A stretch of DNA of 64,000 nt from PFJX01 sp040757575 (GTDB lineage Bacteria; Pseudomonadota; Gammaproteobacteria; Burkholderiales; Thiobacillaceae): assembly GCA_040757575.1 (NCBI GenBank), contig JBFLXA010000013.1, positions 23,321 to 87,320 of the forward strand, in the 5' to 3' direction. Position numbers and translations under genes: made by a program. Below are positions 44,200-52,097 of this stretch, one piece after another (position 1 is the first letter of the stretch; the number at the start of each line of letters is the position of its first letter). The notes beneath the pieces were generated by a model. It made no database searches, was not told the origin of the DNA, and was given only the letters and a program-made list of their open reading frames with translations.

Positions 44200-45470
44200 A
44201 ACTGCATATCAGGAACGGCCGCGTCATCGACCCGGCCACCGGCCTGGACCAGATCCAGGACGTCTTCGTGGCCGCCGGCCACATCGTAGGCCTGGGCCAG
44301 GGACCGGCAGACTTCCACCCCAATCAGGTCATCGACGCCACCGGCTTGGTGGTCTGCCCCGGCCTGGTGGATATGTCCCTGCGACTGCGGGAACCCGGGG
44401 GCGAACACATGGCCACCCTGGAATCGGAAATGCACGCCGCCGCCGCCGGAGGCATCACCTCCCTGGCCTGCCCGCCGGACACGGACCCGCCCCTGGACGA
44501 GCCGGGTCTCATCGACATGCTCAAGTTCCGCGCCAAGCACATGCCCGGCCCCCGGGTGTACCCGGTAGGCGCCCTCACGTGGAAGCTCCAGGGCGAACGC
44601 CTGACGGAAATGGCCGAACTCCACGAGGCAGGCTGCATTGCCTTCACCCAGGCCGATGCCAGACTGGAGAACACCGAGGTGCTGCTGCGGGCCCTGGAAT
44701 ACGCCAAGACCTTCGATCTGCCCGTCTGGCTGCGGCCCCAGGACGCCTTCATCGGCCGGGGCGGTGTGGCCCACGACGGTATCGTCTCTGCCCGCCTGGG
44801 GCTGCCTGCCATCCCCGTACCGGCGGAAACCGTTGCCTTGTCCACCATCATCCTGCTGGTGCGGGAAACAAAAGCCCGGGTCCACCTGTGCCGCCTATCC
44901 AGCCGGGCCGGCATGGAAATGGTGCGCCGCGCCAAGCGGGACGGCCTGCCCATAACCTGCGACGTGGGCATCCACCACGTGCACCTGTCGGAAATGGACA
45001 CCGCCGACTTCAATTCCAATTGCCACCTGATCCCCCCCCTGCGCAGCCAGCGGGACCGGGACGCCCTGCGCCAGGGCCTGGCGGACGGCACCATCGACGC
45101 CATCTGCTCCGACCACGCCCCCGTGGACGAAGACAACAAGCAGCGCCCCTTTCAGGAAAGCGAAGCCGGCGCCACCGGCGCGGAACTGCTCCTGCCCCTG
45201 ACCCTGAAATGGGGCCGGGAGACCGGGCTATCCCTGGCCCAGACCCTGGGCTACATCACCCATCGCCCCGCCGCCCTGCTGGGCGTACCGGGCGGCCACC
45301 TGGCCCTGGGAGGCCCTGCCGACCTGTGCATGTTTGCCCCGGAAGAAAGCTGGACCGTCACCCCCCAAAACCTCGCCAGCCTGGGCAAGAACAGCCCCTT
45401 CCTGGGCCTGGAAATGCAGGGCCGGGTGCGCTACACCCTCATAGACGGCCACCTGGACTACAAGCGCTGA
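44196..45470 (+). CDS. pyrX: Dihydroorotase-like protein without metal ligands (PyrX/PyrC')
   Basis: A 424-aa amidohydrolase-fold protein. Active dihydroorotases have a metal-binding HxH in PGFVDxHxHLREPG; here the same place reads GLVDMSLRLREPGG, so both histidines are replaced (Ser and Arg). The later histidine motif is also changed (VHLCRLSSRAG), although SDHAPV is kept. This is the pattern of the non-catalytic pyrC' (PyrX) that forms dodecamers with PyrB in Pseudomonas-type ATCase. The fourth pathway enzyme must be encoded elsewhere. It overlaps pyrB by ATGA. Confidence 0.9.
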   Translation: MKLHIRNGRVIDPATGLDQIQDVFVAAGHIVGLGQGPADFHPNQVIDATGLVVCPGLVDMSLRLREPGGEHMATLESEMHAAAAGGITSLACPPDTDPPLDEPGLIDMLKFRAKHMPGPRVYPVGALTWKLQGERLTEMAELHEAGCIAFTQADARLENTEVLLRALEYAKTFDLPVWLRPQDAFIGRGGVAHDGIVSARLGLPAIPVPAETVALSTIILLVRETKARVHLCRLSSRAGMEMVRRAKRDGLPITCDVGIHHVHLSEMDTADFNSNCHLIPPLRSQRDRDALRQGLADGTIDAICSDHAPVDEDNKQRPFQESEAGATGAELLLPLTLKWGRETGLSLAQTLGYITHRPAALLGVPGGHLALGGPADLCMFAPEESWTVTPQNLASLGKNSPFLGLEMQGRVRYTLIDGHLDYKR

Positions 45471-45543
45471 CCCCTCCGACCCGCTTGAAGTTGGGCGGAC
45501 CGGCTACATATCTGCTCTATTTACTTCCCCCGGAAAGAACCCC

Positions 45544-46398
45544 ATGAGCCAGTTTGCCTTTGATGTGGATGCCAGCAACTTCCAGAGCGTCGTCCTGGAG
45601 GGTTCCATGAACGTCCCCGTGGTGGTCGACTTCTGGGCCCCCTGGTGCGGCCCCTGCAAATCCCTCAAGCCCATCCTGGAAAAGCTGGCCGAAGAATTCC
45701 AGGGCAAGTTCATCCTCGCCAAGGTCAACGCCGACGACAACCAGGAACTGGCCGCCCAGTTCGGCGTGCGGGGCATCCCCGATGTGAAAGCCGTCTACCA
45801 GGGCAAGATCGTGGACCAGTTCTCCGGCGCCCTGCCGGAATCCGCCGTGCGGGAATTCCTCGCCCGCATCATCCCCTCCCCCGCCGACGAACTGCGTGCC
45901 AAGGCCGCCGACCAGCGGGCCGACGGCGACCTGGCCGGCGCCCTGCAAACCCTGGGAGAGGCCTCAAGGCTGGACGCCCAGAACGAAGACGTGCGCATCG
46001 ACGCCGCCGACATCCTCCTGGACCTGGAAGAAGCCGACGAAGCAAAGCGCCTGCTGGACAGTCTCTCCCCCGTCAAACAGATGGACGACCGGGTGCAACG
46101 CCTGCGGGCCAAACTGGCCTTCGCCCAGGGCGGCCAGACCGAAGGCGACGAAACCGAACTCCGCAACCGCATCGCCGCACAGCCCGACGACATGGAGCCC
46201 CGCATGGACCTGGCCAACCTGCTCATCGCCAGCGGCCGCCATCAGGAAGGCCTGGACACCCTGCTGGACATGGTGCGCCTGGACCGTACCTGGAACGAAG
46301 AAGCCGCCCGCAAGCAGATCCTCGCCGTCTTCAACCTGCTGGGCGCCCACCCCCTGGTATCGGAATACCGGCGCAAGCTGGCGAGCGCGTTGAACTAG
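45544..46398 (+). CDS. cnoX: CnoX/YbbN-type thioredoxin with TPR tail
   Basis: A 284-aa protein: thioredoxin domain (about 1-110) with WAPWCGPCK near residues 31-39, then a TPR-like helical domain (about 115-284). It fits CnoX/YbbN, a holdase that guards proteins during oxidative stress and hands them to folding chaperones. Unlike E. coli YbbN, which has SxxC, the full CGPC pair is present, so it may be a true disulfide reductase as well. 73 bp separate it from pyrX. Confidence 0.9.
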   Translation: MSQFAFDVDASNFQSVVLEGSMNVPVVVDFWAPWCGPCKSLKPILEKLAEEFQGKFILAKVNADDNQELAAQFGVRGIPDVKAVYQGKIVDQFSGALPESAVREFLARIIPSPADELRAKAADQRADGDLAGALQTLGEASRLDAQNEDVRIDAADILLDLEEADEAKRLLDSLSPVKQMDDRVQRLRAKLAFAQGGQTEGDETELRNRIAAQPDDMEPRMDLANLLIASGRHQEGLDTLLDMVRLDRTWNEEAARKQILAVFNLLGAHPLVSEYRRKLASALN

Positions 46399-46411
46399 CC
46401 AAACTTTGAGC

Positions 46412-46431
46412 GTTTCAATTTCTATTGAAAC
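46412..46431. terminator. Perfect hairpin after cnoX
   Basis: GTTTCAAT (46412-46419) and ATTGAAAC (46424-46431) form an 8-bp stem with a 4-nt loop, 14 bp after the cnoX stop. There is no T run after it, so it may be a weak terminator or an operator for the next gene. Confidence 0.35.
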
Positions 46432-46539
46432 CGCCCTCCCCCGCTTTAGGGTGAGAACCTGGAGGAGAAGGGGCACTTTACACAGGGTAGCGCCCCCGCC
46501 CCACAAGCCCTAAGCTGGAACCTGTTTTCGGGAGGGTTC

Positions 46540-47301
46540 ATGGCTCGTACCGCACAACAAGAGGCCAAGCTCAAGGAGCTGGCGGATTTCCAGCCCCATG
46601 GGGCCCTGGAAGACACTTATTACCGGTTGACCTGCATCCTGGGGGATTTGCTGGGGGTGCGCCGGGTTTCGCTGATGTTGCTGGACACGGGGCCGGGGGG
46701 TGAAACCCGGTTGCGGCTGGCGGCGGTGTATGGGGAACTGCCGGAAGCGGCCTGGAAGGAAGAGACCCGCCTGGGCCAGGGCATTGCCGGCCAGGTGCTG
46801 GCCCAGGGGCACAGCCTGCGGGTGGCGGACCTGGCGGCCTCGAAATGGAAGACCCTGGCCCGGCGCCAGGGGGATTCGGGGCCCTTCATGGCCTGCGGGG
46901 TGCCCATCGGCAGCGCGCCGGCAGGCGTTTTGAATTTCAGCGACCCGGTAGGCACAGGGCCCTTTTCCCCCGCCGACCAGCGCCTGGCGGAACTGGCCGC
47001 CAGCCTGACGGGCCGGGCCATTCAGCTTGCCCGGGTGGACCGCCTGCTGGATTCCCGCCTGGCCCAGATGGCCTTTGCCCTGGAGGGGGCCCAGGACGCC
47101 TGTTCCGTCGTGTCCCTTTCCGCCCATGAGCCGGAGAAGGTGGCCGGCCTGCTGGCCCGGGCCTTTTACAAGGAAATGCGCCACTGCGGCTTTACCCCCA
47201 ATCAGGTGATCCACGCCGCCGGGGAAATTCTTTCGGAACTGACCCGCAGCCTGAACCGTCACAAGCACCGTGCCAACGATTTGTCCGGGGAAGGCCCATA
47301 G
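46540..47301 (+). CDS. GAF-domain protein
   Basis: A 253-aa cytosolic protein with a GAF-type sensory domain from about residue 20 to 165 (YYRLTCILGDLLGVRRVSLMLLD, then LGQGIAGQVLAQGHSLRVADL and CGVPIGSAPAGVLNFSD). The last 60 residues are helical and basic (LARAFYKEMRHCGFTPNQVIHAAGEI), with no recognised output domain. The ligand is unknown. It starts after a GGGAGG site, and is followed 23 bp later by an exported unknown. Confidence 0.7.
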   Translation: MARTAQQEAKLKELADFQPHGALEDTYYRLTCILGDLLGVRRVSLMLLDTGPGGETRLRLAAVYGELPEAAWKEETRLGQGIAGQVLAQGHSLRVADLAASKWKTLARRQGDSGPFMACGVPIGSAPAGVLNFSDPVGTGPFSPADQRLAELAASLTGRAIQLARVDRLLDSRLAQMAFALEGAQDACSVVSLSAHEPEKVAGLLARAFYKEMRHCGFTPNQVIHAAGEILSELTRSLNRHKHRANDLSGEGP

Positions 47302-47324
47302 GCCTGACGCGGCGGGAGCCTGAA

Positions 47325-47969
47325 ATGTCGAACCCCTCGTATTTTGCCTTTTCCGGCAAATCCATTTTGATCGGGCTTGCCCTGGGGGTCACCAGCACCG
47401 CCTGGGCCACCGAACCCCCGTCGGAGGCCAGCGTGCAACGCTGGGCGGACCGCTGCACCAATTTCACCACCAACGGCTGGGCCTTCCGGGCGCCGGCCAA
47501 TTTCCTGCCCTGGCTGGACGTCTTCAGCGAGCCGGGCATCTGGCTGGAGTTCGCCCGCCGGGCCCAGGATCCACAAAGCTATGTGACCATGGCCAACAGT
47601 GCACTGGAACCGGAAGCGGTGAAGAACCAACTGGAATGGACGGACCCCATCATCATCGAAAAATGGTCCCGGGCCCTGGTGGACCCGGAGTTCATCAACG
47701 CGGTAGGGGTGCGGGTGCTGGACCCTGAAAAAATGGTGCGCTGGATGATGCTGCCACTGGACGAGCGCGTGTGGAAGCTGGCCTGGAACGGCTTGCAGCC
47801 GGACACCTGGATGGCCTGGCTGGCCGCGCCCACCAACGCCCGCACTCAGGCCTTGCTGGCCCGGCTGGTGGACCCGGCCACGGCCCAGGGCCTGCTGGCG
47901 GCCCTGCAAAACCCGGACAACTATCCCGGCGGCCTGCTGCCCCCGCCGATGGCCGAACCAGCACCCTGA
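47325..47969 (+). CDS. Exported hypothetical protein
   Basis: A 214-aa unrecognised protein. A signal peptide (about 1-29, cleavage after TAWA) is followed by a single repeated-looking helical domain rich in Trp, with two cysteines and pieces such as FLPWLDVFSEPGIWLEF, DPQSYVTMA and LDPEKMVRWMMLPLD. The region may contain degenerate repeats built on xDPxxYxxxAxxAL. It ends in a Pro-rich tail. It may be in an operon with the GAF gene. Confidence 0.6.
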   Translation: MSNPSYFAFSGKSILIGLALGVTSTAWATEPPSEASVQRWADRCTNFTTNGWAFRAPANFLPWLDVFSEPGIWLEFARRAQDPQSYVTMANSALEPEAVKNQLEWTDPIIIEKWSRALVDPEFINAVGVRVLDPEKMVRWMMLPLDERVWKLAWNGLQPDTWMAWLAAPTNARTQALLARLVDPATAQGLLAALQNPDNYPGGLLPPPMAEPAP

Positions 47970-47972
47970 GGT

Positions 47973-48503
47973 TCAGGGTTGCAGGTAATCCGCCGCCAGC
48001 TTCACGTAGCCGGCGGCCAGGTAGGCGAAGTAATCCAGTTCTTCCTGGCTAAGGGGGCGCAGGGCCTGGGCCGGCCGCCCCAGGTACAGCCAGCCGGATT
48101 TCAGCACCCGGCCTTCCGGCACCAGGCTGCCGGCCCCCAGCAGCACCCGGGGTTCCAGCACGGCCTTGTCCATCACCAGGGAGCCCATGCCGATCAGGCA
48201 CTGGTCCTGGATGGTGCAGCCGTGGAGGATGACGCCGTGGCCCACGCTCACGTCTTCCCCCAGGGTGAGGGGTGCACCTCCCGGGTCGCTGGCCCGGCGG
48301 TGGCTCACGTGCAGGATGCTGCCGTCCTGGATGTTGCTGCGGGCACCGATGCGGATGCGGTTCACGTCGCCCCGGATCACGGCGTTGGGCCATACGGAGG
48401 CCTGGTCCCCCAGGGTCACGTCGCCGATCACCGTGGCGGTGGGGTGGACGAACACCCCCTGGCCCATCTCGGGCATGAAGTCGCGGTATTTCTCTATGGC
48501 CAT
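47973..48503 (-). CDS. Gamma-class carbonic anhydrase-like protein
   Basis: A 176-aa left-handed beta-helix protein of the gamma-carbonic anhydrase/YrdA family. Hexapeptide repeats run from about residue 18 to 145. Metal-ligand histidines appear in ILHVSHRR, SVGHGVILHGC (near 60-95), as in the family. It may hydrate CO2 or act on an unknown acyl substrate. It is convergent with the previous gene (3-bp gap). Confidence 0.88.
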   Translation of the reverse strand: MAIEKYRDFMPEMGQGVFVHPTATVIGDVTLGDQASVWPNAVIRGDVNRIRIGARSNIQDGSILHVSHRRASDPGGAPLTLGEDVSVGHGVILHGCTIQDQCLIGMGSLVMDKAVLEPRVLLGAGSLVPEGRVLKSGWLYLGRPAQALRPLSQEELDYFAYLAAGYVKLAADYLQP

Positions 48504-48596
48504 GATTGAATAAATCTACGCCGGGAAGGGTGGAAAAAAGCCAGAATCGCCGCAAGTATAGAAGCCATCCCATCCAAGCCATTCCCCAGGAAGACC

Positions 48597-50615
48597 ATGA
48601 ACCCCCTGCTCGATTTTTCCGGCCTGCCCCGTTATGCAGACATCAAACCCGAACACGTCACCCCCGCCGTGGACCGACTGCTGGCAGAAAACCGGGCCCT
48701 GGTGGCCCGGCTGACGGACAGTGCCACCGCGCCCACCTGGGCGGATTTCGTGCAGCCCATGGAAGACGCCAACGAGCGCCTGTCCCGGGCCTGGGGCCAG
48801 GTTTCCCACCTGCATTCCGTGCTGGACAGCCCGGAACTGCGGGAGGTGTACAACGAAAATCTGCCCAAGATCACCCAGTTCTATGCCGAACTGGGCCAGC
48901 ACGAAGGCCTGTTCCGCCAGTTCAAGGCCCTGGCCGCCAGCCCGGAAGCCGCCCACCTGACCCTGGCCCGCAAGAAGATCCTGGACAACGAACTGCGGGA
49001 TTTCCGTTTGGGGGGTGCGGAACTGCCGGAAGCCGACAAGCCCCGCTTCATGGCCATCCAGGAGGAACTGGCCAAGCTCTCTGCCAAGTTCGAGGAAAAC
49101 CTGCTGGACGCCACCAAGGCCTGGTCCAAGTTCATCGAAGACGAAGCCGAATTGGCCGGCCTGCCCGAAGACGCCAAGGCCATGTTCGCGGAGATGGCCC
49201 AGGCCGATGGCAAGACCGGCTGGAAGCTGAACCTGCAAGCCCCCTCTTTCCTGCCCGTCATGCAGTTCTGCAACCACCGGGCTTTAAGAGAAGAGATGTA
49301 CCGGGCCTACGTCACCCGGGCGTCCGAATTCGGCCCGGCGGAGCTGGACAACACCCCCCTCATCGCCCGCATCCTGGAACTGCGCAGCGAGGCGGCCAAG
49401 CTGCTGGGCTTCGACACCTACGCCCAGGTGTCCCTGGAACCCAAGATGGCCCAGTCGCCGGAAGAGGTGCTGGATTTCCTGGAAAACCTGGCCGCCCGGG
49501 CCAAGCCCTACGGCGAGAAGGACATGGCAGAACTGCGGGAATTCGCTACCAAGGAACTGGGCCTGGCGGACCTCCAGGCCTGGGACACGGCCTACGCCAG
49601 CGAGAAGCTGCGGGAAGCCCGTTACGCCTATTCCGAGACCGAGGTAAAGCAGTACTTCCAGGAACCCAAGGTGCTGGCGGGCCTGTTCCGGGTCATCGAG
49701 ACCCTGTATGGCCTGGAAATCCGGGAAGACCAGGCGCCCGTGTGGCATGAGGACGTGCAGTTCTTTGCCCTGAAAGACAAGCAGGGCCAGCTCGTCGGCC
49801 AGTTCTACCTGGACCTCCACGCACGGGACACCAAGCGGGGCGGTGCCTGGATGGACGACGCCATCACCCGGCGGCGCAAGGAAGCGGGCATTCAAACCCC
49901 GGTGGCCTACCTGAACTGCAACAACAGCCGGGGCGTGGGGGGCAAGCCTGCCCTGCTCACCCACGACGACGTCATCACCCTGTTCCACGAGTTTGGCCAC
50001 GGCCTGCACCACCTGCTGACCAAGGTGGAAGACCTGGGGGTGTCCGGCATCAACGGCGTGGAATGGGACGCGGTGGAACTGCCCAGCCAGTTCATGGAGA
50101 ACTTCTGCTGGGAATGGGACGTGGTGCGCCACATGACCGCCCACATCGACACCGGCGAGCAGATGCCCCGGGAACTGTTCGACAAGCTGCTGGCCGCCAA
50201 GAACTTCCAGGCCGGCATGCAGACCCTGCGGCAGATCGAGTTCGCCCTGTTCGACATGCACCTGCACCACGACCTGCCCCCGGGCCAGACCGCCCTGCAA
50301 CTGCTGAACGCCATACGCGCCCGGGTGGCCGTGGTGGTGCCGCCGGACTACAACCGCTTCCCCAACAACTTCTCCCACATCTTCGCCGGCGGCTACGCGG
50401 CGGGCTACTACAGCTACAAGTGGGCGGAGGTGCTGTCAGCGGACGCCTACAGCCTGTTCGAGGAGCATGGCGGGCTGAACCCGGACATCGGCCGCCGCTT
50501 CTGGAGCGAAATCCTGGCCCAGGGCGGCGCCCGGCCGGCCATCGAATCCTTCAAGGCCTTCCGGGGCCGGGAACCTACCATCGACGCCCTGCTGCGGCAT
50601 AACGGCATGGCCTAG
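48597..50615 (+). CDS. prlC: Oligopeptidase A
   Basis: A 672-aa cytosolic M3 metallopeptidase that degrades signal-peptide remnants and other short peptides. The zinc motif HEFGHGLHH lies near residues 463-471 (HExxH pattern), with the downstream Glu in EWDAVELPSQFMENF. Length is normal. It is divergent from the gamma-carbonic anhydrase gene, with 93 bp between starts. Confidence 0.95.
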   Translation: MNPLLDFSGLPRYADIKPEHVTPAVDRLLAENRALVARLTDSATAPTWADFVQPMEDANERLSRAWGQVSHLHSVLDSPELREVYNENLPKITQFYAELGQHEGLFRQFKALAASPEAAHLTLARKKILDNELRDFRLGGAELPEADKPRFMAIQEELAKLSAKFEENLLDATKAWSKFIEDEAELAGLPEDAKAMFAEMAQADGKTGWKLNLQAPSFLPVMQFCNHRALREEMYRAYVTRASEFGPAELDNTPLIARILELRSEAAKLLGFDTYAQVSLEPKMAQSPEEVLDFLENLAARAKPYGEKDMAELREFATKELGLADLQAWDTAYASEKLREARYAYSETEVKQYFQEPKVLAGLFRVIETLYGLEIREDQAPVWHEDVQFFALKDKQGQLVGQFYLDLHARDTKRGGAWMDDAITRRRKEAGIQTPVAYLNCNNSRGVGGKPALLTHDDVITLFHEFGHGLHHLLTKVEDLGVSGINGVEWDAVELPSQFMENFCWEWDVVRHMTAHIDTGEQMPRELFDKLLAAKNFQAGMQTLRQIEFALFDMHLHHDLPPGQTALQLLNAIRARVAVVVPPDYNRFPNNFSHIFAGGYAAGYYSYKWAEVLSADAYSLFEEHGGLNPDIGRRFWSEILAQGGARPAIESFKAFRGREPTIDALLRHNGMA

Positions 50616-50685
50616 GCGTCGAAATACCTTACATCCCACATCGGAAAAATGGCTATACCCATTTGTTTTCATACTGTTATTGATC

Positions 50686-50700
50686 TGGCAGGTCACTTGC
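50686..50700 (+). promoter_or_regulatory. Sigma-54 (-24/-12) promoter of the PEP-CTERM gene
   Basis: TGGCAGG-TCAC-TTGC matches the RpoN consensus TGGCACG-N4-TTGC at all but one position, with correct spacing of the GG and GC pairs. A start near 50711 would give a leader of about 40 nt, and a CAGGAG ribosome site lies 9 bp before the ATG at 50753. PEP-CTERM genes of XrtA systems are known to depend on RpoN and the PrsK/PrsR pair. Confidence 0.8.
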
Positions 50701-50752
50701 GTGATGATGGCGCTGCTTAATTTCAGCGCTTCAATCCTTCCAGGAGTTCCAC

Positions 50753-51472
50753 ATGCCGTTCAGAAAAGTCGCTTCGATCATCGGTATGCTAGCCATGGGC
50801 AGTGGTCACGTAATCGCCGCCACTGAAACCCATACGGCCACTTTCAAAGGTGCAGGCGGCGACGCGAGTTACGGCAACGGCGACATCTACACCAATACCG
50901 CGCTCTATGGCGGATTCCTCCCCCTGTTCGACAGCACCCTCGGGACCCTGGAAAAAGTGAGCATCGAAATGGATGGCTGGCGCAGCGTCAGCTTCGATTG
51001 CACGACCAGTAGCCATACGCTTGGCAGCTGCAACGCAAGAGCGGACGGGGCATTCTTCCTGCGCGCCGACAGCTACAATCCTTACCAATTCCCGATGCTG
51101 GGGGATATCAGGATGAATGCGGGCACCGCAACGGTACTGAGTCCCTACTACAACGAGACGCTTTCCGCCATTTCCTATGCTTCGGCGAACGCTTTATTCG
51201 AAGTGACGGACCCTTCCACACTGGCGATCCACTTCGATGGGGCGGGTAAGGACCCGAACTCGACCTACTTGACGCTTTGGTTCGCCAGCTATGACGGGGG
51301 GGCCTTTGGCTATGGCGGGGGCTCAGGCATGACCTCACTGTACTGGGATGCCGATGCCACGATCAGCCTTACCTACCACTACGTGGCAGCCGTTCCCGAA
51401 CCGGAAACCTACGCCCTGCTGCTGGCCGGCCTGGGCCTGGTGGGCTGGACCGCACGCCGTCGCATGGCCTGA
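50753..51472 (+). CDS. PEP-CTERM-sorted exported protein
   Basis: A 239-aa protein sorted by exosortase. It has a signal peptide (about 1-22), a beta-rich, Gly/Ser/Thr/Tyr-rich body with two cysteines (SFDC and GSCN), and the C-terminal signal AAVPEPETYALLLAGLGLVGWTARRRMA, made of the PEP motif, a helix and a basic cluster (the last 28 residues; key positions Pro215-Glu216-Pro217 and Arg near the end). The passenger family is not recognised. It is a single gene behind a sigma-54 promoter and next to the XrtA polysaccharide genes, so the exosortase should be XrtA. Confidence 0.92.
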   Translation: MPFRKVASIIGMLAMGSGHVIAATETHTATFKGAGGDASYGNGDIYTNTALYGGFLPLFDSTLGTLEKVSIEMDGWRSVSFDCTTSSHTLGSCNARADGAFFLRADSYNPYQFPMLGDIRMNAGTATVLSPYYNETLSAISYASANALFEVTDPSTLAIHFDGAGKDPNSTYLTLWFASYDGGAFGYGGGSGMTSLYWDADATISLTYHYVAAVPEPETYALLLAGLGLVGWTARRRMA

Positions 51473-51595
51473 CACATACCGGAAACACCCGGCCGCGCCG
51501 ACGTGTTTCCTTCCCGGCTGGCCACCCGGCCTCCTTTCCCGCTTGTGCCCGGCTGGATACGCCACCTAGAATCCAGACAAACGGACGGGAGAACC

Positions 51596-52084
51596 ATGAT
51601 GATCAGGGCCGCTTCACTTTTTGCGCTGTCGCTGTTGGCCGCCGGGCTGGTCCAGGCGGGCCAAGTCTATCGCTGGGTGGATAGCGCAGGTCGGGTCCAT
51701 TACACGGACCAGCCGCCCCCCACCGCCGTGAAGGATTTACGCACCCTGTCCGGCAAGGGCAATGTGGTGGAAGTGTCCAAGGAGTCCTTCGATGCCAAGA
51801 TGGCTCGGGAGAAAAGTCCGGTGGTGCTGTATGCGGGCAACTGCGGCCCGGTCTGCGACCAGGCCCGGGAACTGCTGAAGCAGCGGGGCATTGCCTATAC
51901 CCACAAGGACCCCAACACGGAGCCGGAATACGCGGTGGAAGTGAAGAAACTCACCGGCACCCTGGAAATCCCGGTCATCGTGGTGGGCAGCACCCATCTC
52001 AAGGGCCTGGACCCGGCCGCCTGGGAGCGCATGCTGGATACCGCCGGCTATCCCAAGACGCCCCTGATCCCCCCCAAACCCTGA
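51596..52084 (+). CDS. DUF4124 plus glutaredoxin-like exported protein
   Basis: A 162-aa protein with signal peptide (about 1-21), a DUF4124 motif (GQVYRWVDSAGRVHYTDQPPP) and a glutaredoxin-like domain (about 75-150) with the Cys pair in NCGPVCDQA, then EIPVIVVG. It would act as a periplasmic thiol-disulfide protein. The ATG at 51596 follows GGGAGAA; the frame is open upstream for 31 codons but lacks a signal. A second ATG follows directly. Confidence 0.82.
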   Translation: MMIRAASLFALSLLAAGLVQAGQVYRWVDSAGRVHYTDQPPPTAVKDLRTLSGKGNVVEVSKESFDAKMAREKSPVVLYAGNCGPVCDQARELLKQRGIAYTHKDPNTEPEYAVEVKKLTGTLEIPVIVVGSTHLKGLDPAAWERMLDTAGYPKTPLIPPKP

Positions 52085-52097
52085 TCCTGGAGTTTTT

